The translations under genes and the position numbers were made by a program. A stretch of DNA of 64,000 nucleotides from Bacteroidetes bacterium GWF2_33_38 (GTDB lineage: Bacteria > Bacteroidota > Bacteroidia > Bacteroidales > GWF2-33-38), in assembly GCA_001769505.1 (NCBI GenBank), contig MEOF01000062.1, forward strand, positions 1 to 64,000, written 5' to 3'. Each line of letters opens with the position of its first letter. Within the stretch, counting starts at the first letter, position 1. Shown here in pieces: positions 37,601-46,651 of the stretch. The notes below the pieces were generated by a model. That model ran no database searches and had not been told where the DNA came from. It worked only from the letters and a program-made list of their open reading frames with translations.

Positions 37601-40016
37601 GCGAATTTTCAATAAAATTTAGGGTTAGAGGGCTACACGCTGGTGTTATATCAAAATCATAAGAAGATTTTGGTATTGGGTGTACTGTAACAGAATGTGC
37701 GACTGAATCAATACATCCAAAAACAGACTCGGTAATTAATTTAATTGTGTAGGTTGTATCGCTATCATTTTCATTTAAAAAAGTATGAGATGGGGTTTCA
37801 TCTGTTGAATTATTTCCATCTCCAAAGTCCCAGAAATAATTGCTTGCACCTAAACTTGTATTTGTATATGTAATTGAAAAACCAGAACAATCGTCAAAAC
37901 TTGTTGGAGTAAAACTTGGTGTTGGAACTAAATCAAAATTTATGATTACTTCGCCACTATCAGAGCAATTGAAATTATTTATTTCTTTCCATTGAAAAAC
38001 ATATGACCCAAAAACATCGACAGAAACATTGCTGCTTGGTATGTTTGGTGTTTGAAAAATTGCTGTTCCGGCTCCACTTTTTTGAGTCCATGTGCCTTGC
38101 CCTACACTTGAATTTGCATTCATTTGATAATTTAACCCACAAATTGTATCGTTAGCTCCTGCATCTGAGTTAGGTATTTCAACAAAAACAATCGTAATTT
38201 GAGAGCTATCAGAACACAATGCTCCCGAAACTTCCTTCCACTGAAAAACATATGAACCATAATTATCGACTGTAACTGTAGCCAAGGAATCGTTCAAATT
38301 TGAGAAATTAACATTTCCTAAACCCGAAATTTTCGTCCAAGTTCCAGTTCCAATACTAGGAACAGCATGTAAGTTGTACGAATTTCCACAGATACTATCT
38401 CCAATGCCTGCGTTTGCAATTGGATTTTCAAAAACAGTAACACTTGTGTTGTCGCTTCCTGTACAACCATTTGAATCGGAAACGATGTATGTTAGATTGT
38501 ACGTTCCTATAGTAGATGAGTTAAAAATAGGTGTTTCTATGTTTGTTTGCGAAATATATGTAGTGTCTCCGTTCCAATTGTGAAAAGAATATATTCCTGT
38601 TCCTCCAGACGGGTTTCCATCTAATATTAAATTTTCTCCTGCACAAATTTCTGCAGGATCGGGTAATATATTGGCAGAAACTGGATTTACCGATATTGTC
38701 ATATTTTGTGATCGAGAACAAGCATTTTCATCAACAACTGTGTAGGTTAAATTGTATGTTCCTTGTGTCGAAGTTAAAAAGTATGGATTTTGAATTGTTG
38801 TTTGATTCAAATTTGAAGTTGAGCCTGTCCATAAATGACTTATAATATTTCCACTTCCTTCGGTTGGATTTCCATCGATAAAAAGTGTATCGCCTGGACA
38901 AACTTCGGCATTTGTGCTTGGTAAAATATTAATCTGTGGGCGAGCCCATACTTTTATCAAAATAGTATCAACTCCAGCACAGCCATAAGCATTTGAAACG
39001 GTATAAGTAATTAAATGATTCCCTGCTCCAGCAACCGAAGGATTGAAATTTCCAGTTGCAGAATTTGTTATTCCTGTTCCTGACCAAGTTCCTCCAGCAG
39101 TTGCTGCTGTTAAAAGAATCGAAGATGCGTTTGAACAGAATGGACCAACAGGAGTTATAGTTGCATCAGGATAATCTACAATCAAAATCATAGCAGTTGT
39201 TGTTACAGGTAAACTATCAGGATACGGATTGCAATAATTCCAATAGTTTAATGTTACTTCAAAAAATTGTCCAACAGTTGCTGTGGATGGAGCAAAGCAC
39301 GGTAAGCTGAAATCGTTAGGAGGAGTTGGACCTGTAACTGGTCCAGTATGTTCTTCTACATCTCCTGCAAAAGGATAAACTTGTACTGTTCCGTCAACTT
39401 CAACGTTCGTAATGTCGTAGTTTGTTCCATAAATCCATTGAGTCCAACGCGTACTAATATTAGGAACGTCATTTTCAATGGGCGGTACACAATTAAATGT
39501 TGAAACATCTTGAAATGTAACGGTTCCCGAATTTCCAGCACAAATTGGAAAAATAATAGGGTCGATTGCAACTATTCCTCCATTTTCGTCGTCAGTATCC
39601 CATACAGTAACGCTTTGTTCTTGTATTGAACTTGAACAGATAATTCCATTAACAACCAAAGTTGCATTTGGGTTATAGTTACAATTTATTCCATTTTGAG
39701 GATAAACGTGTGAAACGGTTACTTGCCATTCGCGAATTAATGGATTTGGATTTGTGTTTATGGCATTTACCAATTCAACTGCGTTTCCGTCGTCCCAATC
39801 GAATTGTACTTGTACCAAAGTACCTCCATCATTTACACCGCGATAAGTAACTTCCCATGTCAGAGAAACGGGAGCACAAAGTTTATCGGGTAAAATGTCG
39901 TTTGCTTTTGATGTAATATTGCAGTCTTGAGAAAACAAATCTTGAGAAAAAAACAAGAAAGCTGCGAAGAAAAAAAATAAAAAATAAAACTTAATATTTT
40001 TAATAAGGCACAGCAT
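34602..40016 (-). CDS. Giant multi-PKD-domain secreted protein with T9SS type-B C-terminal sorting domain
   Basis: 1804 aa; repeated YxWDFGDGxxS PKD motifs; C-terminus NYPNAFTPNADGEPDGKY...YHFEVYNRWGELLFVSEDINIGWNGYYRGEICKQDVYVWKVTGKLSNGESFFKSGDVTLLR. Confidence 0.92.
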   Translation of the reverse strand: MLCLIKNIKFYFLFFFFAAFLFFSQDLFSQDCNITSKANDILPDKLCAPVSLTWEVTYRGVNDGGTLVQVQFDWDDGNAVELVNAINTNPNPLIREWQVTVSHVYPQNGINCNYNPNATLVVNGIICSSSIQEQSVTVWDTDDENGGIVAIDPIIFPICAGNSGTVTFQDVSTFNCVPPIENDVPNISTRWTQWIYGTNYDITNVEVDGTVQVYPFAGDVEEHTGPVTGPTPPNDFSLPCFAPSTATVGQFFEVTLNYWNYCNPYPDSLPVTTTAMILIVDYPDATITPVGPFCSNASSILLTAATAGGTWSGTGITNSATGNFNPSVAGAGNHLITYTVSNAYGCAGVDTILIKVWARPQINILPSTNAEVCPGDTLFIDGNPTEGSGNIISHLWTGSTSNLNQTTIQNPYFLTSTQGTYNLTYTVVDENACSRSQNMTISVNPVSANILPDPAEICAGENLILDGNPSGGTGIYSFHNWNGDTTYISQTNIETPIFNSSTIGTYNLTYIVSDSNGCTGSDNTSVTVFENPIANAGIGDSICGNSYNLHAVPSIGTGTWTKISGLGNVNFSNLNDSLATVTVDNYGSYVFQWKEVSGALCSDSSQITIVFVEIPNSDAGANDTICGLNYQMNANSSVGQGTWTQKSGAGTAIFQTPNIPSSNVSVDVFGSYVFQWKEINNFNCSDSGEVIINFDLVPTPSFTPTSFDDCSGFSITYTNTSLGASNYFWDFGDGNNSTDETPSHTFLNENDSDTTYTIKLITESVFGCIDSVAHSVTVHPIPKSSYDFDITPACSPLTLNFIENSLGADMLIWNYNDGSQLDTTNNPTHTFINDTSFIQFYEVNLIAISEYNCKDTTEAWVTVFPNAIYDFTLIPSSACNPENVNFSAVQGAFMYTWDFGDGIIITDDYNINHTYSNLLTVDTTYNIKLKTTSFFGCSDSVTHNIVVHPKPNAEFSLDTTSACTPFIAEITNLSTGADFYYWDYGDGNLDTISLNQFSHQFLNQISTPISNTITLISKTQFECKDTFSITVTTYPEIISEFSCDSVGCSPLTIQFTNQSIGAISYNWDFGNNSTSSIKNPTNQYIISQLTDTNFVVHLIATSQYSCTDSVSKEITVNPKPIANFTLSDSIFCAPKTIDFINLSIGGNSYEWYFGDNNFSTSSDSIISHEYNNNQSVPNYFDVSFIVSNIFNCTDEIQKQIVVYPSINADFLTDSIGCSPLSISLLNTSVGTQDYEWIFGDGISSSITNPTHIFTNLSTINDTVFTLKLTANSMYNCKDSISKNINVLAVPIAKFVMDNILGCSPLSINFENTSSSCDLFKWNFGDGDTISTQQSSLNHIFENTISVPNNYIVELTAQNVNGCTDATSQTVLVYPEIIANFYYDSVGCSPLQSSFINQSFGANIYTWNFSNQVTSTQTNPTHIFTNNSGTDSIFEVQLIAESQYHCLDSIRKNITVYASPTANFTALPTSQIYPFSSITIDNLTNLGNWNFDWNFGDGDFSTQEHPLMHQYDNFGNYTIMLTVSGTHCSDTSFRQIEIIPALPIADFDSSAQGCEPLTVQFSNKSQNATNYEWNFGDGNTSSQENPAHTFIEAGTYEVSLKAIGPGGSDETTNATINVFPNPIAEFTISPIKVYLPNQQINCYNLSENATAYMWYFGNGDSTSVENPKYVYTEVGIYTITLKAWSDSNCVDTEIKPEAVETTVGGNINYPNAFTPNADGEPDGKYNKYDYSNDIFFPIAEGVEQYHFEVYNRWGELLFVSEDINIGWNGYYRGEICKQDVYVWKVTGKLSNGESFFKSGDVTLLR

Positions 40017-40120
40017 TTAACTTTTTTTGTTTTTGTACGATAATTTTATAGAAAATGTTTAAAATCAATAAAAGCAAATATAAAAAAATATTGAGTGTGG
40101 AGATTGATTTAGCAAAACAA

Positions 40121-40143
40121 AAAAAGGGTCATTCACGACCCTT
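40121..40143 (-). terminator. Intrinsic terminator for the minus-strand gene 40150..41814
   Basis: On the minus strand AAGGGTC-GTGAAT-GACCCTT followed by a T-rich run. Confidence 0.8.
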
Positions 40144-40149
40144 CGATTC

Positions 40150-41814
40150 TTACAATCCTAAAACCGGCAAGCCCTGTTCAAAAATAAGGTCGGTTTTAAT
40201 ACCTTCTTCGCTTATTCGTGTAATATCTTTTTTGAGTTGTTCTTCCATCATACTTTTTTCTTTAACTAAATCAACACAAGCTCGATAATCTCCATTACCT
40301 TGAATGGTAATAATTTTGGTTACAAGACTTGTTACTGCTTGTTTCATTTTGTCGAAATTAACGCTGTATTTTCCTGTGCCTGCATCTCTGTTAAATGCTC
40401 CATTTTCTTGAAAATAGTTAAAAATAATCATATTTGCTTTTCCTTGAGCATTTCCGGCTCCAAATCGAACTGAACGGAACATATTTGCCATTTGAGTAAC
40501 ATAATTGTCCATAAGTTCGCCATCGTTTAATTCGCCCATTTCATGAAGTTGGGTAGCTAGGTAAAGACGCAACACTTCAGCTTTACTTGAACTGATTGTA
40601 CTGTATTCCTCTTTCAATGCTTCTTTTACGCTGCCTTGATTGTTGATGGTATATTTTATCCCTAAAGCATCGCCAATTTCGTAAAGTAAACTGTTTTCAA
40701 AAAAAGCGTGAAACTGAACGTGTTTAAGTTGATTTTCATCAATCAAAACTGTTGCAATTGGATGTAAAATTTTGTCGAATTTTAGTTGCATTACATTTTT
40801 AAATTCTAATTTTCGATTTCCTTTTTCGAGTTGTACTCTTCCATCGAGTGGTCGATTGATTGAAATATTTTTTGGACCAGAATTGCAATATCCTGCATAG
40901 TAAATGGCATCGTAAACTCCTATATCTGATGATTTTCCGGGTACGTCTTTTTTGTATATTTCGTCAACTGGCAACGATGCTTGAAGCTTTGGAAGCAACG
41001 ACGATATTTTATCAAGTTTATCAGTCCATTTTTGATCTTTTATCAAAATATATGATTCGTATGCAGCTTTAATATTTAAAAATCTGTCTTCAATGTCTTC
41101 AACAGGACCAATAAGGAAATCAATAGTGTTATTTTTCATATCCATCCACGCCATGTCGCTATCGAAGAAATTATCGTTTAGCAAGGCTTCAGCTCTTAGA
41201 TTAAGGTATTTTTTGAAACCTTCATCTTCAGCTAATTCAGCAGCTTCTTTCATGAATCCGGCAGCTTTTTCTAAATCTTCTTTGTAGGCTTTATTGTAAG
41301 GAATAGTGTATAGAGTTCCGTCTTCCATTCGGCTAAGCAAGGTAAAAGCACTAAATTTGTCTTCGAATTTCATATCAACAAATTGCAAGTACTTAATATC
41401 TGAAGGATAAAAATTAGCTCCTAGAGGTTTTTTTCCATATCTTTCGATAAAAGCTTTGTGACTCGCTAGCCTGTCCCAAGGACCATAATTTATTTGAACG
41501 TATTTTAATGTGTCATCACCTTTAATATCGCTAAATAATTTTTCTTTGTCTCCAAATGCCTGTTTCCAAAATATTTCGTCAATAATTTTCGATGCTTCGA
41601 TAAGTTTGGGTATCATTAGCTTTTCATTTTCCGACAAACCGGATAAATCGCTTGTCAACTGAACAGGAATGTAATTGCTTACTCGTTCTTCCATACTTGT
41701 TACAATTTCTTCGGTAACTTCAATATCAGTAGGTTCAGCAGTTTGTTTATTATCACACGATGCAAATAATATTACAAGTGAAGATAAAACTAAGGATAAC
41801 TTTTTATAAATCAT
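40150..41814 (-). CDS. Dipeptidyl-peptidase III-like (M49-related) lipoprotein, probably catalytically inactive
   Basis: Family-like C-terminus (FRSVRFGAGNAQGKANMIIFNYF...GTGKYSVNFDKMKQAV...DLIFEQGLPVLGL) but YEIGD and SSSKAEV at positions where I expect HExxH and EExKAD. Confidence 0.65.
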   Translation of the reverse strand: MIYKKLSLVLSSLVILFASCDNKQTAEPTDIEVTEEIVTSMEERVSNYIPVQLTSDLSGLSENEKLMIPKLIEASKIIDEIFWKQAFGDKEKLFSDIKGDDTLKYVQINYGPWDRLASHKAFIERYGKKPLGANFYPSDIKYLQFVDMKFEDKFSAFTLLSRMEDGTLYTIPYNKAYKEDLEKAAGFMKEAAELAEDEGFKKYLNLRAEALLNDNFFDSDMAWMDMKNNTIDFLIGPVEDIEDRFLNIKAAYESYILIKDQKWTDKLDKISSLLPKLQASLPVDEIYKKDVPGKSSDIGVYDAIYYAGYCNSGPKNISINRPLDGRVQLEKGNRKLEFKNVMQLKFDKILHPIATVLIDENQLKHVQFHAFFENSLLYEIGDALGIKYTINNQGSVKEALKEEYSTISSSKAEVLRLYLATQLHEMGELNDGELMDNYVTQMANMFRSVRFGAGNAQGKANMIIFNYFQENGAFNRDAGTGKYSVNFDKMKQAVTSLVTKIITIQGNGDYRACVDLVKEKSMMEEQLKKDITRISEEGIKTDLIFEQGLPVLGL

Positions 41815-41954
41815 CGTTAAAATTTTAAGTTTTTTATAATCGTGCAATATAGTATTTTTTTGAGAATTAAAAGATAAAAATATGACAGTTTTAAACTATT
41901 TTAGCGATATATTTTTTGTAAAAAGTAAAATGCACACAATAACGATTTGAATTT

Positions 41955-42425
41955 ATGGCTGTTTTAGAGGAAGGAAAAGAATATTTGTTTGATGTCGTTG
42001 GCGAAATTTCAATTGAAAATGAAGCCGTTTTTTATATTTTAGCTGATATATTTTCTCAAAAACATCTGTTAAGCAAAAAAACATATCGTAACTATAGTAT
42101 TATAGTTGGTAAAGCGATTACGTGTAAGGTTGATAAAATAAATTGTCAAGGACGAATTTATCTTGAACCAAAGCATCCTCTTTATAAAATTGGTCAAGTT
42201 TGCGAATTTACTTTTAAACAAAAGGAAGTAATAGTAAATAAAAAAGGAGTTAAAAAAAATGTGCTTCATTTTTCTGATAAACATGGAAACAAAGCGATGG
42301 CAATTATTAAACAACTAGATAAATTCAATAATTTTGATTTGCCAGCATGCCATTGTCGAATTATTGACATTAAAAAAGCAATTTTAATTGTTGAAATTCA
42401 GATGGATATGTTTAATTGTAAATAG
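41955..42425 (+). CDS. Conserved-looking protein of unknown function
   Basis: 156-aa ORF; GRIYLEPKHPLYKIGQ segment suggests an OB/S1-like fold (inference). Confidence 0.5.
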   Translation: MAVLEEGKEYLFDVVGEISIENEAVFYILADIFSQKHLLSKKTYRNYSIIVGKAITCKVDKINCQGRIYLEPKHPLYKIGQVCEFTFKQKEVIVNKKGVKKNVLHFSDKHGNKAMAIIKQLDKFNNFDLPACHCRIIDIKKAILIVEIQMDMFNCK

Positions 42426-42534
42426 AAATATAAATATTATTGATAAGTGCATTTTTCATCTCATTTTTTGGTAGTTTCATAAACGAAATTATTATAAATT
42501 TGCCCCAATATTTAACCAATAAAAAATTGAAATT

Positions 42535-44346
42535 ATGGGAATGACAATTATTGAAAAGATACTTGCTAACCACTCAAAATACGACGTAGTTAAACCAGAT
42601 GAAAATATCGATATTTTAATCGATGCGAGGGTTGCTCGTGATTTTGGAGGGGCAAATGTTGTTAAAAATCTTGAAGATAACGGAATGTCGGTTGATGACC
42701 CTTCGAAAACATTTTTTACATTCGATTGCAATCCAACAGGCTCTGATCAAAAGTATGCCGTAAATCAGCATATTTGTAGATTATTTGCCCGAAAACATAA
42801 TTTTAAAGTTTATGACATAGATTCTGGCATTGGAACTCATCTAGCAATTGATAAAGGCTTGGCTTGGCCAGGCTCAACTTTTGTTTCTACTGATTCTCAT
42901 GCAAACATCATGGGAGCAATCGGTTCATTCGGACAAGGTATGGGCGATGTTGATATTGCTGCAACTTTTGCAAAAGGAAGTATTTGGTTTAAAGTTCCGC
43001 ATTCGGCAAAATTAACATTTGTTGGAAAACGTCCTGCGAATGTTTCTGCTAAAGATTTCGTTTTAAACATGCTTGCAATTTATGGTGCAAATAAATTATT
43101 AGGATATTCAGTTGAATTATATGGCGAATGCATCGAAAAACTTACACTTGACGAAAGAATTACGATTGCGTCGATGGGAACCGAAATGGGTGCTATCATT
43201 ATATTAATTCCTGCAAATGATGAAATTATCAAATACAGCGAGAAAATTACCGATAAAAAAATAGAAAAAATTATTGCTGATACAGATGCTCATTACGAAT
43301 TGAATCACACAATTGATGTCAGTAAATTTGTTCCAATGGCCTCACGACCAGGAAAACCACACGATAGTGTAAATATTAATGATGTAAAAAAGATAAAAAT
43401 AGATTCTGGTTTTATTGGTAGTTGCACAAATGGACGCATTGATGATATGCGTGCTACAGCTGAGGTTCTTAAAAATCGCAAAGTCGCTCCGGGAGTTGTT
43501 TTAAAAATAGTTCCTGCAACAAATGAAGTTTGGGAGCAATGTCTTGAAGAAGGAATAATTTCAATTTTCAAAAAAGCAGGAGCAATGGTATCAAATGCAG
43601 GTTGTGCAGGTTGTGCAGCTGGTCAGGTTGGTCAAAATGGTGCAGGCGAGATAACAATGAGTACTGGAAATAGAAACTTTCCTGGCAAACAAGGCAAAGG
43701 CGACGTTTATCTTTCATCTCCAGCAAATGTTGCAGCGTCATGCGTTGCAGGTTACATTACCACGGTAGATGATATTCCGGCAAGTCCTGCTGTTTTTGAG
43801 CTTGGCGAAAAAATTAGCAAGGTAGAAGTTGTCGTAAAGAAAAATATTAAAGTTGAAGATAAGCCAATAATCGTAGAAGGTAGGGTCTGGTTTATAAAAG
43901 AGGATAATATCGATACCGATATGATTTATCACAATAGATATTTGGCTATTACCGACATTAAAGAAATGGGGCAATATACTTTTGATAATCTTAAAGGATA
44001 TGAAGATTTTGCTAAAAAAGCTAAACAAAATGATATAGTTGTAACTCAAAAGAATTTTGGAGCAGGAAGTTCACGTCAACAAGCAGTTGATTGTTTTAAA
44101 TCGTTAGGAATTCATTGCATAATTGCCGAATCGTTTGGAGCAATATACGAGCGAAATGCTATCAATGCTGCTTTCCCAATCATGACTTACAATAATATTA
44201 CAGACCTTGATTTAGTTGCAGGAGACACTATCAGCGTAAATTATGAAACCGGAGAAATTACTAATTTGAAAAACAAAAAAACAATCAAAGGAAATCCTTT
44301 CTCTGATGTTCAAATGGAAATTTATCAGAATGGAGGGCTTTTTTAG
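42535..44346 (+). CDS. Fused aconitase-superfamily hydro-lyase (LeuC+LeuD-like), paralog A
   Basis: Cluster motifs GSCTNGR and GCAGC; C-terminal swivel domain DNIDTDMIYHNRYLAI...GAGSSRQQAV. Confidence 0.85.
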   Translation: MGMTIIEKILANHSKYDVVKPDENIDILIDARVARDFGGANVVKNLEDNGMSVDDPSKTFFTFDCNPTGSDQKYAVNQHICRLFARKHNFKVYDIDSGIGTHLAIDKGLAWPGSTFVSTDSHANIMGAIGSFGQGMGDVDIAATFAKGSIWFKVPHSAKLTFVGKRPANVSAKDFVLNMLAIYGANKLLGYSVELYGECIEKLTLDERITIASMGTEMGAIIILIPANDEIIKYSEKITDKKIEKIIADTDAHYELNHTIDVSKFVPMASRPGKPHDSVNINDVKKIKIDSGFIGSCTNGRIDDMRATAEVLKNRKVAPGVVLKIVPATNEVWEQCLEEGIISIFKKAGAMVSNAGCAGCAAGQVGQNGAGEITMSTGNRNFPGKQGKGDVYLSSPANVAASCVAGYITTVDDIPASPAVFELGEKISKVEVVVKKNIKVEDKPIIVEGRVWFIKEDNIDTDMIYHNRYLAITDIKEMGQYTFDNLKGYEDFAKKAKQNDIVVTQKNFGAGSSRQQAVDCFKSLGIHCIIAESFGAIYERNAINAAFPIMTYNNITDLDLVAGDTISVNYETGEITNLKNKKTIKGNPFSDVQMEIYQNGGLF

Positions 44347-44389
44347 AAAATATAAGTTTAGAAGATTAGGATTTTAGAAGACAGAATAA

Positions 44390-44770
44390 ATGGATAATCT
44401 GGAAAGTGCAAAAAGTTTTGAAAACTTAGTAGTTTGGCAAAAAGCTCATCATTTTGTATTAAATGTGTATGAATATTCTTCTAATTTTCCTAATCACGAA
44501 TTATTTGGACTAACTTCTCAATTCAGAAGAGCAGCCGTTTCAATTGCTGCAAATATTGCTGAAGGGTTCAAAAAAAATTCCCCAAAAGATAAATTAAGAT
44601 ATTATAACATTGCACAAGGTTCTCTGGAAGAATGCAAATATTTTACAATTCTTTCAAAAGACCTTAAATATGGAGAAAATAATCAACTTAAAACAAATTT
44701 AGAAGAGGTAAGTAAATTACTCGGAAGCTATATCCGAACAATTAATAAAAATATTAAAAACGAAATATAA
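44390..44770 (+). CDS. Four-helix-bundle protein (S23/IVP family)
   Basis: SFENLVVWQKAHHFVLNVYEYSSNFP...LTSQFRRAAVSIAANIAEGFKKNS is the family signature. Confidence 0.9.
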   Translation: MDNLESAKSFENLVVWQKAHHFVLNVYEYSSNFPNHELFGLTSQFRRAAVSIAANIAEGFKKNSPKDKLRYYNIAQGSLEECKYFTILSKDLKYGENNQLKTNLEEVSKLLGSYIRTINKNIKNEI

Positions 44771-44822
44771 TGAGTTCAGAATTCTAATTTTCTGACTTCT
44801 AATATTCTAAAATTCTAATAAT

Positions 44823-46598
44823 ATGGGAAAAACCTTTGTAGAAAAAGTGCTAGGAGCCGAAACAGGTGCTATTGTTTTTAGAAAACCAGACATCGTTTTA
44901 ACTCACGACAATACGGCAAGTATTCGCAAAACATTTGAGAAAATGGGTGGAGTAAAAATATTCGATCCGAATCAATTGTTAATCGTTTTAGACCACAATG
45001 CTCCACCAACCGAAGCAAAATTGGCAAACGACTACCAATATATTAGAGAAACGGCAAAAGAGCAAGGAGTGAAAAACTTTTATGATGCAGGAAAAGGAAT
45101 TTGCCACCAAATAATGTCATATCATGCCAAACCCGGACAAATAATTGTAGGAAGCGATAGTCATACTTGTACAGCCGGAGCATTTAATGCAATGGCAGCT
45201 GGAATAGACCGTACCGAAGCCGCAGGATTATGGAAACGTGGCGAAACTTGGTTTCGAGTTCCCGAATCGATGAAAATTACCTTGACCGGAAAATTAAATA
45301 AAGGTGTGTATGCCAAAGATATTTCTCTTTGGATTATCGGCATGATTGGAACCGATGGAGCAAATTATTATTCAATTGAATATCACGGCGATGGAGTTAA
45401 AACATTATCGATTTCAGAAAGAATGACTTTAGCTAATTTAGCTTCTGAAATGGGTGCAAAAAATGCAGTTTTCCCTGCCGACGAAGTATTGGATAATTTT
45501 TATGGTAAAAAAATAGAAGGCGTTTGGGCTGATGCTGATGCAAAATATATTAGAGAAATTACGATTAATCTTTCAGATTTATTTCCGGTTGTTGCTGCAC
45601 CACACAATGTAGAGAATATAAAATCTGTTTCTGAAGTTCAGGGCACAAAACTCAATCAGGGTGTCGTTGGGACATGTACGAATGGTCGCTTAGATGATTT
45701 GCAAATTGCAGCTGAAATTTTAGCTGGAAAGAAAATTGCCGACAACTTCCAGTTGTTGGTTATTCCAGCATCACTCGAAATATATATGAGTGCAATGAAA
45801 GATGGAACACTTGAAAAACTTATCAATGCAGGTGCCACAGTACTATCAACTTCTTGTGGTCCTTGCTTGGGAACAGGACAAGGAATTCCGGCCGATGGAT
45901 TTAATGTCATTTCTACAGCAAATAGAAATTTTTTAGGTCGTATGGGAAATAAAAAAGCAAATATTTATTTAGCTTCACCTGCTACAGTTGCACATTCAGC
46001 AATTAAAGGTGAAATTACCGACCCAAGAAGTATCAATGCAAAAGATGTTTATAAATCGACAATTGTACAAGGCTCGACTATTGAAATTGCCAAAACCGAT
46101 AACCGAAAAGTTAATGGAATTTGGAATTATAAAGACGCCGACAATTTAAACACCGACCAAATGTTTGCAGGAAACTTAACATACAATGTGTTGAGTTCTG
46201 ATGCAGAAGCAATTATGCCTCACTTGTTTAAAGGATTTGACGAAAAATTTTCTGAAAATGTAAAAGAAGGCGATATTGTAATAGCTGGCGATAATTTTGG
46301 TTGCGGAAGTTCGCGCGAACATCCTGCAGTTGGATTGGCTCACGCTGGAATTAAGGCAGTAATTGTAAAATCGGTTAACCGAATTTTTTATCGCTCGGCA
46401 ATCAATCAAGGCTTATTGCTTATTGTAAATAGCGAAATTGTTGATGCTTATAATTCGGGCGATAAAGTTGATGTTAATTTTGCAAAAGGAATTGTAAAAA
46501 TTAACGATAAAGAAATAAAATTTGCTCCACTTCCCGAAAAACTAATGCAAATTATTGAGAAGAAAGGCTTGGTTAATTGGATGAAGAACGAAGCATAA
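44823..46598 (+). CDS. Fused aconitase-superfamily hydro-lyase (LeuC+LeuD-like), paralog B
   Basis: GSDSHTCTAGAFNAMAAG, GTCTNGR, SCGPCLG, GCGSSREHP. Confidence 0.85.
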   Translation: MGKTFVEKVLGAETGAIVFRKPDIVLTHDNTASIRKTFEKMGGVKIFDPNQLLIVLDHNAPPTEAKLANDYQYIRETAKEQGVKNFYDAGKGICHQIMSYHAKPGQIIVGSDSHTCTAGAFNAMAAGIDRTEAAGLWKRGETWFRVPESMKITLTGKLNKGVYAKDISLWIIGMIGTDGANYYSIEYHGDGVKTLSISERMTLANLASEMGAKNAVFPADEVLDNFYGKKIEGVWADADAKYIREITINLSDLFPVVAAPHNVENIKSVSEVQGTKLNQGVVGTCTNGRLDDLQIAAEILAGKKIADNFQLLVIPASLEIYMSAMKDGTLEKLINAGATVLSTSCGPCLGTGQGIPADGFNVISTANRNFLGRMGNKKANIYLASPATVAHSAIKGEITDPRSINAKDVYKSTIVQGSTIEIAKTDNRKVNGIWNYKDADNLNTDQMFAGNLTYNVLSSDAEAIMPHLFKGFDEKFSENVKEGDIVIAGDNFGCGSSREHPAVGLAHAGIKAVIVKSVNRIFYRSAINQGLLLIVNSEIVDAYNSGDKVDVNFAKGIVKINDKEIKFAPLPEKLMQIIEKKGLVNWMKNEA

Positions 46599-46616
46599 AA
46601 ATTAACATTTAAATGT

Positions 46617-46648
46617 AAAAACGCAGTCAATTTATGACTGCGTTTTTT
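46617..46648. terminator. Bidirectional intrinsic terminator between aconitase-like gene and hsp20
   Basis: AAAACGCAGTC-AATTTAT-GACTGCGTTTTTTTT. Confidence 0.92.
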
Positions 46649-46651
46649 TTA

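Noticed and set aside
43738-44049. 103-aa minus-strand ORF
   Set aside because: Antisense shadow within the aconitase-like gene.
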